Shown: positions 19,533 through 29,654, counted from the first letter of the stretch. The stretch: DNA of 64,000 nt from Caulobacter endophyticus (GCF_029543245.1 NZ_JARQWV010000022.1:1-64000), one strand, 5' to 3'. The notes: generated by a model not told the origin, from the letters alone. Numbers and translations: made by a program.

Positions 19533-19631
19533 CTTCCCCGCGAAGGCGGGGATCCAAGCCGAGCCGACGAATAAGGCGCGGCGGCGGCGGTGCCCTGAAA
19601 GTCAGCTTGGGTCCCCGCCTTCGCGGGGAAG
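19533..19631. repeat. Palindromic repeat, CTTCCCCGCGAAGGCGGGG type
   Basis: The 27-base arm at 19533-19559 is mirrored at 19605-19631 with one mismatch, around 45 bases. Each arm contains the CCCCGC-GAAG-GCGGGG hairpin that is a frequent dispersed repeat in alphaproteobacteria. It differs from the CCTCCCCC family elsewhere in the window and is the only one not in a convergent gap. Confidence 0.8.
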
Positions 19632-19648
19632 AGCGGTGGAAAGTGCGG

Positions 19649-19686
19649 CAAAACAAAAAGCCCGCCCTCGTCGCCGAGAGCGGGCT
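19649..19686 (-). terminator. Rho-independent terminator of the hydrolase gene
   Basis: On the minus strand AGCCCGC pairs with GCGGGCT around a 14-base loop and is followed by TTTTTGTTTT. It lies 26 bases past the stop codon of the gene ending at 19713. Confidence 0.85.
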
Positions 19687-19712
19687 CTTCGAAGCCGGGA
19701 AGGCGCCGACCC

Positions 19713-20366
19713 CTACGGGATCGGGTTGGCTTCCAGGCGCTTGTCGATGTAGCCGCCGACCGTCTGCTCGACGAAGGGCAGGTGCTCGGCCCAGAAGTGG
19801 GTGGCCTTGTCGATGACTTCGTAGTCGATGACGATGCCCTTCTGGGTGCGCAGCTTGGAAACGACGCGCTCGACCTCGACGGGCGGCACGACGGTGTCGG
19901 CGCCGCCGGTCAGGATCAGGCCCGAGGCCGGGCAGGGGGCCAGGAAGCTGAAGTCGTACATGTTGGTCGGCGGCGAGACCGAGATGAAGCCGTCCGTCTC
20001 GGGGCGGCGCATCAGGAGCTGCATGCCGATATAGGCGCCGAAGCTGTAGCCGGCGACCCAGGTCTGGGCGGCGGCGGGGTTGTTGGCCTGCAGCCAGTCG
20101 AGCGCGGTGGCCGCGTCGGCCAGCTCGCCGATGCCGCTGTCGAACTCGCCCTGGCTGCGGCCGACGCCGCGGAAGTTGAAGCGCAGGGTCGCGAAACCGC
20201 GCTTCATGAACAGGTGGTACAGCTGCACCGACACCGGGTGATTCATGTGGCCGCCGGCCTTGGGGTGCGGGTGCAGGATCAGCGCGATCGGCGCGTTGTC
20301 GGTCTTGCCCGGCGAATAGCGGCCTTCGATACGGCCCGCGGCGCCAGTCAAAATAACGTCAGGCAT
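19713..20366 (-). CDS. Alpha/beta hydrolase, dienelactone-hydrolase-like
   Basis: A 217-residue cytoplasmic serine hydrolase with the strand-turn-helix order of the family. It has the oxyanion region LHPHPKAGGHMNHP; LRFNFRGVGRSQG; the nucleophile elbow GYSFGA; the acidic residue in LTGGADTVVPP; and the histidine in DKATHFW near the C-terminus. All three members of the catalytic triad are thus visible. The HPHPxxGG start and the VGRSxG motif are typical of a widespread short alpha/beta hydrolase family, often of unknown substrate. GGGGA lies 6 bases before the start. It has its own terminator. Confidence 0.87.
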   Translation of the reverse strand: MPDVILTGAAGRIEGRYSPGKTDNAPIALILHPHPKAGGHMNHPVSVQLYHLFMKRGFATLRFNFRGVGRSQGEFDSGIGELADAATALDWLQANNPAAAQTWVAGYSFGAYIGMQLLMRRPETDGFISVSPPTNMYDFSFLAPCPASGLILTGGADTVVPPVEVERVVSKLRTQKGIVIDYEVIDKATHFWAEHLPFVEQTVGGYIDKRLEANPIP

Positions 20367-20561
20367 TCAGATCCCCGTCACGAGTTGGGGCGTCGGGGGC
20401 CGCTCCATTCGCCACGAAGGGCGCATGGAATACTTGACCGCCGCGCTTGGTCTTCCTAAATCCGCATCGCGCGAAGCGCCCTTGCCGGGCGCGGCGCGAA
20501 GTCGCGGCTTGTAGCATACGCAAATGCGGTTGCGCGGGGAATCTGCAAGGGAGAGCGCCGG
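20367..20561 (+). promoter_or_regulatory. Control region of the iscR-suf operon
   Basis: A 195-base gap between the divergent hydrolase and iscR genes. The least GC-rich part, about 20505-20530, holds the small inverted repeat CGCA-AA-TGCG at 20519-20528, 34 bases before iscR. It could be a site for IscR itself or an iron regulator, but it does not match the enterobacterial IscR consensus, so this is only a candidate. GGGAG precedes the iscR start. Confidence 0.35.
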
Positions 20562-21014
20562 ATGCGCCTGAGCACGAAGGGACGTTACGCCGTGATGGCC
20601 ATGACCGACCTCGCCCGCAAGCAGGACGAGGCGGAAGGGCGCGCGGTGGCGCTGGCCGAGATCGCCGCCCGCCAGCAGATCTCGCTTTCCTATCTCGAAC
20701 AGCTTTTCGCCCGCCTGCGCCGAAAAGGCCTGGTGGTGAGCGCCCGCGGACCCGGCGGTGGCTATCGCCTGGCGGCCGAGGCCCGCGCCACCCGCATTTC
20801 CGACATCGTCATGGCCGTCGACGAGCCCCTGCGCGCCACGCGCTGCGGCGTCGGCAAGAGTGGCCACAAGGGCTGCATGGCCGGCGGCGCCAAGTGCCTG
20901 ACCCACGACCTCTGGGAGGAAATGGGCCGGCAGATCCATTCGTACCTGGCCTCGGTGACCATCGCCGACGTGCTGGAAGGGCGTCTGCGGCCGGAGGCGA
21001 AGGTCGCGGCGTGA
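20562..21014 (+). CDS. iscR: Rrf2-family iron-sulfur regulator IscR
   Basis: Transcription factor that senses iron-sulfur status and controls the SUF operon it leads. It has 150 residues. The winged helix (MRLSTKGRYAVMAMTDLA; SLSYLEQLFARLRRKGLV; ARGPGGGYRLA) is followed by the [2Fe-2S] ligand loop with C95, C105, C112 and H115 (KCLTHDLW). The cysteines are spaced 9 and 6 residues apart, wider than the 5 and 5 of E. coli IscR, but the CLTH end is kept, so it should still bind a cluster. Its stop codon overlaps the GTG start of the desulfurase gene (GTGA). Autoregulation is expected. Confidence 0.94.
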   Translation: MRLSTKGRYAVMAMTDLARKQDEAEGRAVALAEIAARQQISLSYLEQLFARLRRKGLVVSARGPGGGYRLAAEARATRISDIVMAVDEPLRATRCGVGKSGHKGCMAGGAKCLTHDLWEEMGRQIHSYLASVTIADVLEGRLRPEAKVAA

Positions 21015-22146
21015 CCAGCAAGCCCGCCATCTATCTGGACTACAACGCCACCGCCCCGATCCGCCCCGAGGCGCGTGAGGCGGTGCTGCGCGCCTTTGAG
21101 CTGGCCGGCAATCCAAGCTCGGTGCACGCCTTCGGCCGCGCGGCCCGCGACGTGGTCGAGACCGCCCGCAAGCAGGTGGGTGAGCTGGTCGGCGTGGTCG
21201 CCGGCTCGGTCACCTTCGTCAGCGGCGGCACCGAAGCCAACGCCCTGGCCATCGAGAGCGCGGTCGCCTCGGGCGTCAAGCGCCTGGTGGTCAGCGCCAT
21301 CGAGCACGACGCCGTGGTCGAGACGGCCGCCGCCAGCGGCGTTTCGGTCGCGGTGCTGCCGGTCGACGCTCACGGCGTGGCTGACCTTTCCAAGCTTTCC
21401 GAACTGCTGGCGGGCGCGGGGCGCACGCTCGTTTGCCTGATGCTGGCCAACAACGAGACGGGCGTCATCCAGCCGGTTGCGGAAGCTTCGGCGATCGTCC
21501 GCGCGGCTGACGGCCTGTTGCATGTCGACGCCGTGCAGGCGGCCGGCAAGATCGCCATCGATTTCTCAGACCTGGGCGCCGACACCCTGGCGCTGTCGGC
21601 CCACAAGATCGGCGGCCCTCAGGGTGTCGGCGCCCTGGTCGTCGGCACGCGAGCCAATGTGGTGCGTCGCCAGCATGGCGGCGGCCAGGAGCGTGGCCGC
21701 CGTGCGGGCACCGAGAACGTCGCGGGTATTTCCGGGTTCGGCGCCGCCGCATCGGCGGCCCTGCGGGACTTGCCCCAGGCGGCCGATCAGGGCATTTGGC
21801 GCGACCTCCTGGCCCAGCGGGTCAAGGAGGCTGGCGGCGTGGTGCTCGGGGAGGGCGCGGAACGCCTGCCTCAGACCCTGTGTCTCGCCGCCGAAGGCTT
21901 CGCCTCGCAGGTCCAGGTCATGAACCTGGATCTCGCCGGGGTGATGGTCAGCGCCGGCAGCGCCTGCTCGTCGGGCAAGGTCAAGGCCAGTCGCGTGGTC
22001 GAGGCCATGGGCCGCACCGATCTCGCCCCCTTCGCGCTGCGCGTCAGCGGCGGCTGGGCGAGCACGGAAGCGGATTGGATTGTGTGCGGCGACGCCTGGC
22101 TCGCCGCCTGGAAGCGTATCGGCGCACGGCGCCGGGAGGTGGCTTG

Positions 22147-22147
<1 letters not shown>
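21011..22147 (+). CDS. Cysteine desulfurase (IscS/NifS type)
   Basis: PLP enzyme that takes sulfur from cysteine for cluster assembly. The start GTG at 21011 overlaps the iscR stop (GTGA), giving 378 residues. The longer open frame upstream is antisense or out-of-frame and ignored. Features: [12 protein letters not shown] at 10-21; the PLP lysine K199 in [22 protein letters not shown]; and the persulfide cysteine C319 in [10 protein letters not shown], on the longer mobile loop typical of group I (IscS/NifS) enzymes. The operon also encodes a group II enzyme, SufS, so two desulfurases of different classes are co-transcribed. It ends TGA overlapping the sufB ATG. Confidence 0.93.
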
Positions 22148-23616
<1,469 letters not shown>

Positions 23617-24366
23617 ATGCTTTCGATCAACAACCTCCACGCCCGCGTCGAAGACAAGCCGATCCTGAAGGGCGTCACGCTCGAGGTGCCGGCCGGCGAG
23701 GTGCACGCCATCATGGGTCCGAACGGCGCCGGCAAGTCGACGCTTTCGTACGTGCTGAGCGGTCGCGGCGGCTATGAAGTGACCGAAGGTTCGGCCAGCC
23801 TGAACGGCGAGGACCTCTTGGAGCTGGAGCCCAACGAACGGGCCGCCAAGGGCGTGTTCCTGTCGTTCCAGTATCCGCTGGAGATCCCGGGCGTGCCCGC
23901 CCTGACCTTCATCCGCACCGCCGTCAACGCCCAGCGCCGCGCCCGCGGCGAGGACGAGATCGCCGCACCGGCCTTCCTGAAGCTGGCCAAGGAAAAGGCC
24001 GCCTCGCTGAAGATCGACTTCGAGATGCTCAAGCGCGGCCTGAACGTCGGCTTCTCGGGCGGCGAGAAGAAGCGGATGGAAATCTTCCAGATGGCGATGC
24101 TGTCGCCGAAGTTCCTGATCCTCGACGAGACGGACTCGGGCCTGGACATCGACGCCCTGAAGATCGTCTCCGAAGGCGTCAACGCGCTGCGTTCGCCGGA
24201 GCGCGGCATGCTGGTGATCACCCACTACCAGCGCCTGCTCGACTACATCAAACCTGACCGCGTGCACGTGCTGGCCGCCGGCCGCATCGTCGCCTCGGGC
24301 GGCCCGGAACTGGCCCTGCAGCTGGAAGCCGAGGGCTACGACAAGTACGTCGGAGCCGCCGCCTGA
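23617..24366 (+). CDS. sufC: Fe-S assembly ATPase SufC
   Basis: ABC-type ATPase of the SufBCD complex; ATP use drives the shape change that allows cluster formation. It has 249 residues with Walker A GPNGAGKST near 37-45, the Q-loop SFQYP, the signature GFSGGEKKRME, Walker B FLILDETDSGLD and the switch histidine in ITHYQR. There are no membrane segments, as expected for SufC. It starts immediately after the sufB stop and its own stop overlaps sufD. Confidence 0.97.
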   Translation: MLSINNLHARVEDKPILKGVTLEVPAGEVHAIMGPNGAGKSTLSYVLSGRGGYEVTEGSASLNGEDLLELEPNERAAKGVFLSFQYPLEIPGVPALTFIRTAVNAQRRARGEDEIAAPAFLKLAKEKAASLKIDFEMLKRGLNVGFSGGEKKRMEIFQMAMLSPKFLILDETDSGLDIDALKIVSEGVNALRSPERGMLVITHYQRLLDYIKPDRVHVLAAGRIVASGGPELALQLEAEGYDKYVGAAA

Positions 24367-25391
24367 TGAGCCTAGCCACCGCTCTCAAGACCGGCGACGC
24401 CACCGTCCTGCCGTCGCGCCGCGACGAGGACTGGCGCTGGACCGACCTGCGCGGCCTGATCCGCGTGCTGCCGGAGCCTGCACCGAAGTTCGACGGCGAG
24501 GTTCCGGCCGGTCCGTTCGCGGGCCTGACCGATGGCGAGATCCTGTTCGTCAACGGCCGCCACGTGGCCACCAGCGGGCAGGGCGAGGTCATGGGCCTGC
24601 GCTTCGTCGCGGCGACCGACAAGGCCTCGCAAGGCGCGTCCTACGCGCTGGTGGTCGAGCCGGGCGCGAACCTCACCCTGCTGGAGAGCCATGAAGGCCG
24701 CGCGGCCGGCTACGTCACCGACGTCGCGCTCGACATCGCGGTGGGCGAGGGCGCGAGCCTGACCCGCATCGTGCTGGTCGAGGACGAGGCCGAGGCCGTC
24801 AACGTGGTCACCGCCCGGGTGGAGCTTTCCGCCGGCGCGACCTTCAACCAGACCGTCCTGACCGGCGGCGCCCGTCGCCAGCGGATCGAGACCCAGGTGG
24901 CCCATCCGGGCGCCCACGCCCAGGTGCGCCTGGACGGGATCTATCTGCTGAACGCCCAGCGTCACGCCGACCAGACCACCGTGGTCACCCACGACGGCGT
25001 CGACGGCGTCACCAGCCAGCTGACCAAGGGCGTGGTCGCCGATCAGGCTCGCGGCGTGTTCCAGGGCCGCATCATCGTCGCCGAAGGCGCCGACCAGACC
25101 GACGCGCGCATGGGCCATCATGCCCTGATCCTGTCGGACAAGGCCGAGGTCGACGCCAAGCCGGAACTGCTGATCTTCGCCGACGACGTCTCGTGCGCCC
25201 ACGGCAACACGATCGGCGCCCTGGACGAGGAAGCGGTGTTCTACGCTCGCCAGCGCGGCATTCCCGAGCTGGAAGCCCGCGCCATGCTGACGGAGGCCTT
25301 CGTCGGCGAGGTGGTCGAGCGCATCGAGCACGACGGCGCCCGCCAGATCGCCGCCGCCTGGGTCGCCAGGCAGCTGGGGCGTGAAGAATGA
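24366..25391 (+). CDS. sufD: Fe-S assembly protein SufD
   Basis: Partner of SufB in the SufBC2D complex. The 341-residue protein is shorter than the E. coli protein (about 420) because of a compact N-terminal part, a length common in alphaproteobacteria. The beta-helix core is visible, with VHHPGAHAQ-like text (QVAHPGAHAQVRLDGIYLL) and FQGRIIVAEGADQTDA. The diagnostic end is DDVSCAHGNTIGALDEEAVFYARQRGIPELEARAMLTEAF, which contains the cluster-site histidine region. It is coupled to sufC (TGATG) and to sufS (ATGA overlap). Confidence 0.95.
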   Translation: MSLATALKTGDATVLPSRRDEDWRWTDLRGLIRVLPEPAPKFDGEVPAGPFAGLTDGEILFVNGRHVATSGQGEVMGLRFVAATDKASQGASYALVVEPGANLTLLESHEGRAAGYVTDVALDIAVGEGASLTRIVLVEDEAEAVNVVTARVELSAGATFNQTVLTGGARRQRIETQVAHPGAHAQVRLDGIYLLNAQRHADQTTVVTHDGVDGVTSQLTKGVVADQARGVFQGRIIVAEGADQTDARMGHHALILSDKAEVDAKPELLIFADDVSCAHGNTIGALDEEAVFYARQRGIPELEARAMLTEAFVGEVVERIEHDGARQIAAAWVARQLGREE

Positions 25392-26608
25392 ACGCGACCT
25401 TCGATCTCGACGCCATCCGCGCCCAGTTCCCGATCCTGTCGCGGACGGTGCACGGCAAGCCGCTGATCTATCTGGACAGCGCCGCCAGCGCCCAGAAGCC
25501 CGACGCGGTGCTGGACGCCATGACGGGCCTGGCCCGCACGAGCTACGCCAACGTCCATCGCGGCCTGCATACGCTCGCCAATGAAACGACGGAAGCCTAT
25601 GAAAAGGCGCGTGAAACCATCGCGCGCTTCATCAATGCCGACGTCAATGAGATCGTCTACACCAAGAGCGCCACCGAGGCGGTGAACCTGGTGGCCGACA
25701 CCTTCGGGCGATCCTTGAAGGCCGGCGACGAGATCGTCCTCAGCGAGATGGAGCACCACGCCAACATCGTGCCGTGGCACTTCCTGCGCGAGCGCTACGG
25801 CGTCGTGCTGAAGTTCATCCCCGTGCTCGATGACGGCCGGCTCGACATGGAGGCCTATGCAGGCCTGCTGTCGGAAAAGACCAAGATGGTCGCCGTCACC
25901 CACATGTCGAACGTGCTGGGCACGGTCAACGACGTGGCCACGATCATCCGCCTGGCTCACGACGCTGGCGCGCCGGTGTTGCTCGACGGCTGCCAGGGCG
26001 TCGTCCACACCAAGGTCGACGTCAAAGCCCTGGACGTCGATTTCTACGTCTTCAGCGGCCACAAGCTCTATGGCCCCACCGGCATCGGCGTGCTGTACGG
26101 CAAGGCCGAGCGGCTTGCCGCGTTGCCCCCTTACCAGGGCGGCGGCGAGATGATCGGTTCGGTCTCGCTGGACAAGATTACCTATGCCGACCCGCCGCAC
26201 CGCTTCGAGGCCGGCACGCCCGCGATCCTGGAAGCCGTCGGCCTGGGCGCGGCCATCGAGTGGCTGAACACCATCGACCGCGACGCGGCCCTGGCCCACG
26301 AGCATGCGCTTTACGAGCGCGTGGCGGCCCGTTTGGAAGGCGTCAACGGCGTTCGGATCCTGGGCACGGCCCCAGGCAAGGGCGCGGTGATGAGCTTCGT
26401 CGTCGAGGGCGCCCACGCCCATGACGTGGCCCAGGTGCTGGACCGCTACGGCGTGGCCGTGCGCGCCGGCACCCACTGCGCCGAGCCCCTGATGAAAAGG
26501 TTCGGGGTGACGTCGAGCGCCCGCGCTTCCTTCGCCCTATATAATACGCCTGCCGAGGCCGACGCGTTCGTGGACGCGCTGGACAAGGCCCGTAGCTTCT
26601 TCAGTTGA
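25388..26608 (+). CDS. sufS: Cysteine desulfurase SufS
   Basis: Group II PLP cysteine desulfurase that feeds SufBCD. It has 406 residues. PLP lysine K226 lies in FSGHKLYGPTG; persulfide cysteine C364 in RAGTHCAEPL on the short loop typical of SufS; ANVHRGLHTLA and YTKSATEAVNLV are family signatures. SufS normally needs SufE or SufU, and neither is seen in this operon, so its partner must be encoded elsewhere or replaced. Its start overlaps the sufD stop by four bases (ATGA). Confidence 0.96.
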   Translation: MNATFDLDAIRAQFPILSRTVHGKPLIYLDSAASAQKPDAVLDAMTGLARTSYANVHRGLHTLANETTEAYEKARETIARFINADVNEIVYTKSATEAVNLVADTFGRSLKAGDEIVLSEMEHHANIVPWHFLRERYGVVLKFIPVLDDGRLDMEAYAGLLSEKTKMVAVTHMSNVLGTVNDVATIIRLAHDAGAPVLLDGCQGVVHTKVDVKALDVDFYVFSGHKLYGPTGIGVLYGKAERLAALPPYQGGGEMIGSVSLDKITYADPPHRFEAGTPAILEAVGLGAAIEWLNTIDRDAALAHEHALYERVAARLEGVNGVRILGTAPGKGAVMSFVVEGAHAHDVAQVLDRYGVAVRAGTHCAEPLMKRFGVTSSARASFALYNTPAEADAFVDALDKARSFFS

Positions 26609-26612
26609 GCCG

Positions 26613-26963
26613 ATGACCGACCAAGCCCCCGCCGCGACGGCCCTGTCCCAGGACGAGCTGAACCGCCTGACCGACCAGCTGATCGAGAAGCTGAAGACGG
26701 TGTACGACCCGGAAATCCCGGTCGACATCTATGAGCTCGGCTTGATCTACAAGGTCGACGTCAGCGACGACAAGGACGTGGCCATTGACATGACCCTGAC
26801 CGCGCCGGGCTGCCCGGTGGCCGGCGACATGCCCGGCTGGGTCAAGGACGCCGTCATGGAGATCGAGGGCATCCGGTCGTGCAATGTCGACCTGACCTTC
26901 GATCCGCCGTGGGACTCCTCGCGCATGAGCGACGAGGCCAAGCTGCAGCTGAACATGTTCTGA
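26613..26963 (+). CDS. sufT: SUF-associated MIP18 protein SufT
   Basis: A small cluster-maturation protein of the MIP18/DUF59 family, which helps deliver clusters to target proteins. It has 116 residues. A charged N-terminal helix is followed by the domain signature VYDPEIPVDIYELGLIYKV and the TLTAPGCP loop with the conserved cysteine, then WVKDAVMEIEGI and VDLTFDPPWD. It lies four bases after sufS and 14 bases before sufA, and so belongs to the operon. Confidence 0.94.
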   Translation: MTDQAPAATALSQDELNRLTDQLIEKLKTVYDPEIPVDIYELGLIYKVDVSDDKDVAIDMTLTAPGCPVAGDMPGWVKDAVMEIEGIRSCNVDLTFDPPWDSSRMSDEAKLQLNMF

Positions 26964-26977
26964 GGCAGGAGCCCGCC

Positions 26978-27370
26978 ATGGAAGCCGCCGTCAGCCCCCG
27001 TCCGCGCCGCCCGCGTCCCAAGGTCGTCACCCTGACCGACGCCGCCGCTGCACGGGTGAAGGAGATCATGGATAGGGCCGATCAGCCCTATGCAGGCCTG
27101 CGCGTGGGCGTGAAGAACGGCGGCTGCGCGGGCCAGGAATACGTCTTCGAATACGCCAAGGAGAAGGGCCCCATCGACGAGATCGTCGAGGACAAGGGCG
27201 TCACGATCCTGATCGAGCCCAAGGCCGTGCTGTTTCTGATCGGCACCGAGATCGACTACGAGATCACCAAGCTGTCGTCGAAGTTCGTGTTCCATAACCC
27301 GAACGAGACCGACGCCTGCGGCTGTGGCGAGAGCGTCACGATCCAGCCCGCGCCCGAGGCGCTGGATTGA
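26978..27370 (+). CDS. sufA: A-type Fe-S carrier SufA/IscA
   Basis: Carrier that passes assembled clusters to client proteins. The start at 26978 is preceded by GGCAGGAG and gives 130 residues. After a Pro/Arg-rich N-terminal extension (about 15 residues) comes the A-type fold with the three ligand cysteines: C50 in KNGGCAGQEY, and C114 and C116 in DACGCGES. The usual GGCSG is GGCAG here. It is the last gene of the operon. Its last 35 bases overlap, tail to tail, the phosphatidyltransferase gene on the other strand, so there is no room for a terminator between them. Confidence 0.94.
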   Translation: MEAAVSPRPRRPRPKVVTLTDAAAARVKEIMDRADQPYAGLRVGVKNGGCAGQEYVFEYAKEKGPIDEIVEDKGVTILIEPKAVLFLIGTEIDYEITKLSSKFVFHNPNETDACGCGESVTIQPAPEALD

Positions 27371-27878
27371 ACTGGAAGCCAGGCGCGGCTCGGCGCGCAT
27401 AGAGCGCCATTGTCACGATCGACAGTGCGGCGCTGGCAACCAGCATCCATAGCCCGGCTGACTGCGCGCCGACCGGCGCGAGCAGCAGGCCGACGCCCAG
27501 GAAGTTCAGGGCGATCTTCGGATGCTCGATCGGCGGGTAGTTGAAGTCCTGCCCCGGCAGCGCCTGCTGCAAACCGGCGACGACAAGGTTGCGGCCGATC
27601 AGCACCAGCGGCACGGCGATCCAGGCGCCCGGAAACGCGCCGGCCGCCATCAGGGCGCCGAGGCTGACCAGGGTCAGCATCCGGTCGGCCAGCAGGTCGA
27701 ACATCGCCCCGAAGGCCGAGGTCAGTCCGAAACGACGGGCGACCCAGCCGTCGAGCACGTCGGTCAGGCCAGCCCCGAGGAACAGCGCCAGGGCGGTCCA
27801 GCCGGCGTCGGCGAGTACGGCCCACACGAGAAAGGGCAGGGCCAGCAGGCGCAGGGCGGTCAGCAGGTTGGGCAGCAT
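27336..27878 (-). CDS. CDP-alcohol phosphatidyltransferase, PgsA-like
   Basis: Integral membrane enzyme that swaps CMP on CDP-diacylglycerol for an alcohol to make a phospholipid. It has 180 residues and about five or six membrane helices. The full family motif is present: D40-xx-D43-G-xx-A47-R48, then G57-xxx-D61-xxx-D65 (DVLDGWVARRF ... GAMFDLLAD). The product could be phosphatidylglycerophosphate or another headgroup; the substrate cannot be told. It is preceded by GGAG and is the last gene of a TetR, PlsC, membrane protein, transferase operon. Its 3' end overlaps sufA on the other strand by 35 bases. Confidence 0.9.
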   Translation of the reverse strand: MLPNLLTALRLLALPFLVWAVLADAGWTALALFLGAGLTDVLDGWVARRFGLTSAFGAMFDLLADRMLTLVSLGALMAAGAFPGAWIAVPLVLIGRNLVVAGLQQALPGQDFNYPPIEHPKIALNFLGVGLLLAPVGAQSAGLWMLVASAALSIVTMALYARRAAPGFQFNPAPRARAGS

Positions 27879-27912
27879 GTCGGCTCTCCTGCGGGGGTGT
27901 TTCGGTTCGGTC

Positions 27913-28236
27913 CTAACCCTTGAACGCCATGGTCACGCCGAGCGCGACGACGGCGATGTTGACGGCCAGGACCAGGAAGGGGAGCACGCAGCTGAACTTG
28001 AACAGCCCCGGGCTTTCGAACAGGCCGCTGACGAGACTTCCGACTGCCGCTCCCGCTGTGCTGAGCGGCAGGGCGGCGGCGAGCCACATCATCGGCGTGG
28101 CTCCGCTGCCGTTGAGCATCAGCGCCACGAGAAGGGCGATGGCGAACGCTGGGGCCGTGACCACAGCCCAGATCACGGTGGCGGCGAGCACCCTGTCCCA
28201 GGGCGGATCACGGGGCGGGGCTTGCTCGGGAGGCAC
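27913..28236 (-). CDS. Small membrane protein of unknown function
   Basis: A 107-residue protein with three predicted membrane spans (about 14-42, 49-70 and 80-105) and nothing else recognisable. It uses a GTG start three bases after the plsC stop (TGA, TCC, GTG), so it depends on translation of plsC. The stop lies 34 bases before the phosphatidyltransferase start. Its place between two phospholipid enzymes suggests a membrane-lipid role, which is inference only. Confidence 0.72.
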   Translation of the reverse strand: MPPEQAPPRDPPWDRVLAATVIWAVVTAPAFAIALLVALMLNGSGATPMMWLAAALPLSTAGAAVGSLVSGLFESPGLFKFSCVLPFLVLAVNIAVVALGVTMAFKG

Positions 28237-28239
28237 GGA

Positions 28240-29022
28240 TCAGGCCGCCGCTTCGGCTTCATCGGCCGACGGCTTCCTCGGCGGATCGACCAGAACCGAG
28301 GCCTTGACCGGCTGGCCGGTGGCCTGGGCGATTAGTTCGTTCGTGCGGTTCTCGACCGTGTTCTCCAGCAGCTTCATGAACTCGGCCTTCTGCAGGCCCT
28401 GGGGCAGGGCGGGCAGGAACTCGACCGTGGCCTGGCCGGGGGTCTTCCTGGCCTCCTGCTGCTTCCAGAAACAGCCGAGGTTGGTCGCCACCGGCACCAC
28501 CGGCAGGCCGAAGTCCTGGCTCATGTGGTAGACGCCGGTGCGGTAGCGGAAGCGCTCGCCCGGAGCGGCCAGGTGGCCTTCCGGGTAGATCAGGATGCGG
28601 CGCCCCTCGGCGGCGACCTGGGCGGCGCTCTTGGACAGGGCCGCGCGGGCCTCGGGGCCGCCGCAGCTGTCGACGACGATGGCGCCGAACTTCTTGAGGA
28701 TGTTGCCCAGCAGCGGGAACTTCTCGAGGTGATCGCCGGTGACGAAGGAGAGGTTGTCGACATTGGCGAACATCACGAAGCCGTCGCCCCAGCTGTGGTG
28801 CTTGGCGGCGATGATGAAGGCGCCCTTAGGCAGGTTTTCCTGGCCCTTCAGCTCGACCTTGATCCCGGCCAGGGTGCGCAGGGCCCACAGCATGCGCTTG
28901 GAATAGAGCCGTAGCGCGAAGGTCACCGGCCGGCGGCCGGGCAGCAGCGCCGAGAGGGCGGCCGACAGGCCGTAGAAGATCGACAGAACCCAGTAGTAGG
29001 CGTTGAACAGCGCGCTGCGCAT
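28240..29022 (-). CDS. plsC: 1-acyl-glycerol-3-phosphate acyltransferase (PlsC family)
   Basis: Adds the second acyl chain to lysophosphatidic acid at the inner membrane. It has 260 residues, an N-terminal membrane segment (about 5-28), the catalytic H75-xxxx-D80 motif (KHHSWGDGF), the FGAIVVDSCGG region and the IYPEGHLAAPG motif that binds the phosphate. The C-terminus is charged. AAAGGA precedes the start. It lies 38 bases after the TetR gene on the same strand. Confidence 0.92.
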   Translation of the reverse strand: MRSALFNAYYWVLSIFYGLSAALSALLPGRRPVTFALRLYSKRMLWALRTLAGIKVELKGQENLPKGAFIIAAKHHSWGDGFVMFANVDNLSFVTGDHLEKFPLLGNILKKFGAIVVDSCGGPEARAALSKSAAQVAAEGRRILIYPEGHLAAPGERFRYRTGVYHMSQDFGLPVVPVATNLGCFWKQQEARKTPGQATVEFLPALPQGLQKAEFMKLLENTVENRTNELIAQATGQPVKASVLVDPPRKPSADEAEAAA

Positions 29023-29060
29023 TGCTCGGTCCTTTGAGAGGGCTTGTGGCTTGGTGAGGG

Positions 29061-29621
29061 TCAGCGGGCCTTGAGCACGGCCTGGACGGCCGCGGTCATC
29101 AGGCCAGCATGGGCTGAAAGAGCGTCCTCGCCCAGACGGCCGTAGGCCCTGTTCTGCGCGGTCTGGGTGATCACGCCGATGGCCATGGCGGCCACCACGC
29201 GCGGATCGCCCGGCGGCAGCTCCATCTTCAGCATGGCGTACTTGATGATGGTCTCGACCAGGGTGACGGGGTCGCGGCCGTCGTCCTGGTAGTAGGGCAG
29301 GAAGTGGTGCAGTTGCAGCAGGTGGAACGAGAACAGCGTCCAGTCCTCGTCGGCGGCCGTGCAGTAGGCCTTGACCAGCGCGGCGGCCTTGGCCTCGACG
29401 CCGTGGACGGCGCCGGCCTCGGCCTCAATCAGGTCGGACAGGCGCTTGTGGGCGGCCATGAACAGGCCGATGGCCAGCTCGTCCTTGCTCTTCCAGTGGC
29501 GGTAGATCGCCCCCTCCGACACCTCGGCGCGGGCGGCGATCAGCTTGGTCGTGGCGCCGTCGACGCCATGGGCGGCGAAAACCTCGAGGGCGGCGCGTTC
29601 GATGCGGGGCTTGGCGCTCAT
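29061..29621 (-). CDS. TetR-family repressor
   Basis: DNA-binding repressor with 186 residues from the start MSAKPRIERAALEVFAAHG at 29621. A longer frame to 29720 has no family similarity and runs through the promoter. The N-terminal helix-turn-helix (GVDGATTKLIAARAEVSEGAIYRHWKSKDEL, in part) is canonical, and the C-terminal half is a variable ligand-binding bundle. It probably controls itself and the plsC genes downstream, and perhaps the divergent glycosyltransferase gene. A candidate operator sits 34 bases upstream. The ligand is unknown; a fatty-acyl or membrane signal would suit the neighbours. Confidence 0.92.
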   Translation of the reverse strand: MSAKPRIERAALEVFAAHGVDGATTKLIAARAEVSEGAIYRHWKSKDELAIGLFMAAHKRLSDLIEAEAGAVHGVEAKAAALVKAYCTAADEDWTLFSFHLLQLHHFLPYYQDDGRDPVTLVETIIKYAMLKMELPPGDPRVVAAMAIGVITQTAQNRAYGRLGEDALSAHAGLMTAAVQAVLKAR

Positions 29622-29654
29622 GGAACCGACGTTACCGCAATTCGCGACGCTTGC

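Larger units (their letters stand above)
19406..19712. other. Gap between ndh and hydrolase: repeat and terminator
   Basis: This 307-base gap holds a mirrored palindromic repeat (19533-19631) and the terminator of the upstream hydrolase gene (19649-19686). The rest should include the ndh promoter, with no clear motif. No gene is supported here. Confidence 0.6.

Noticed and set aside
20367..20561. Classical enterobacterial IscR site
   Set aside because: No match to the type 1 or type 2 consensus was seen; only a short CGCA-AA-TGCG inverted repeat is noted.
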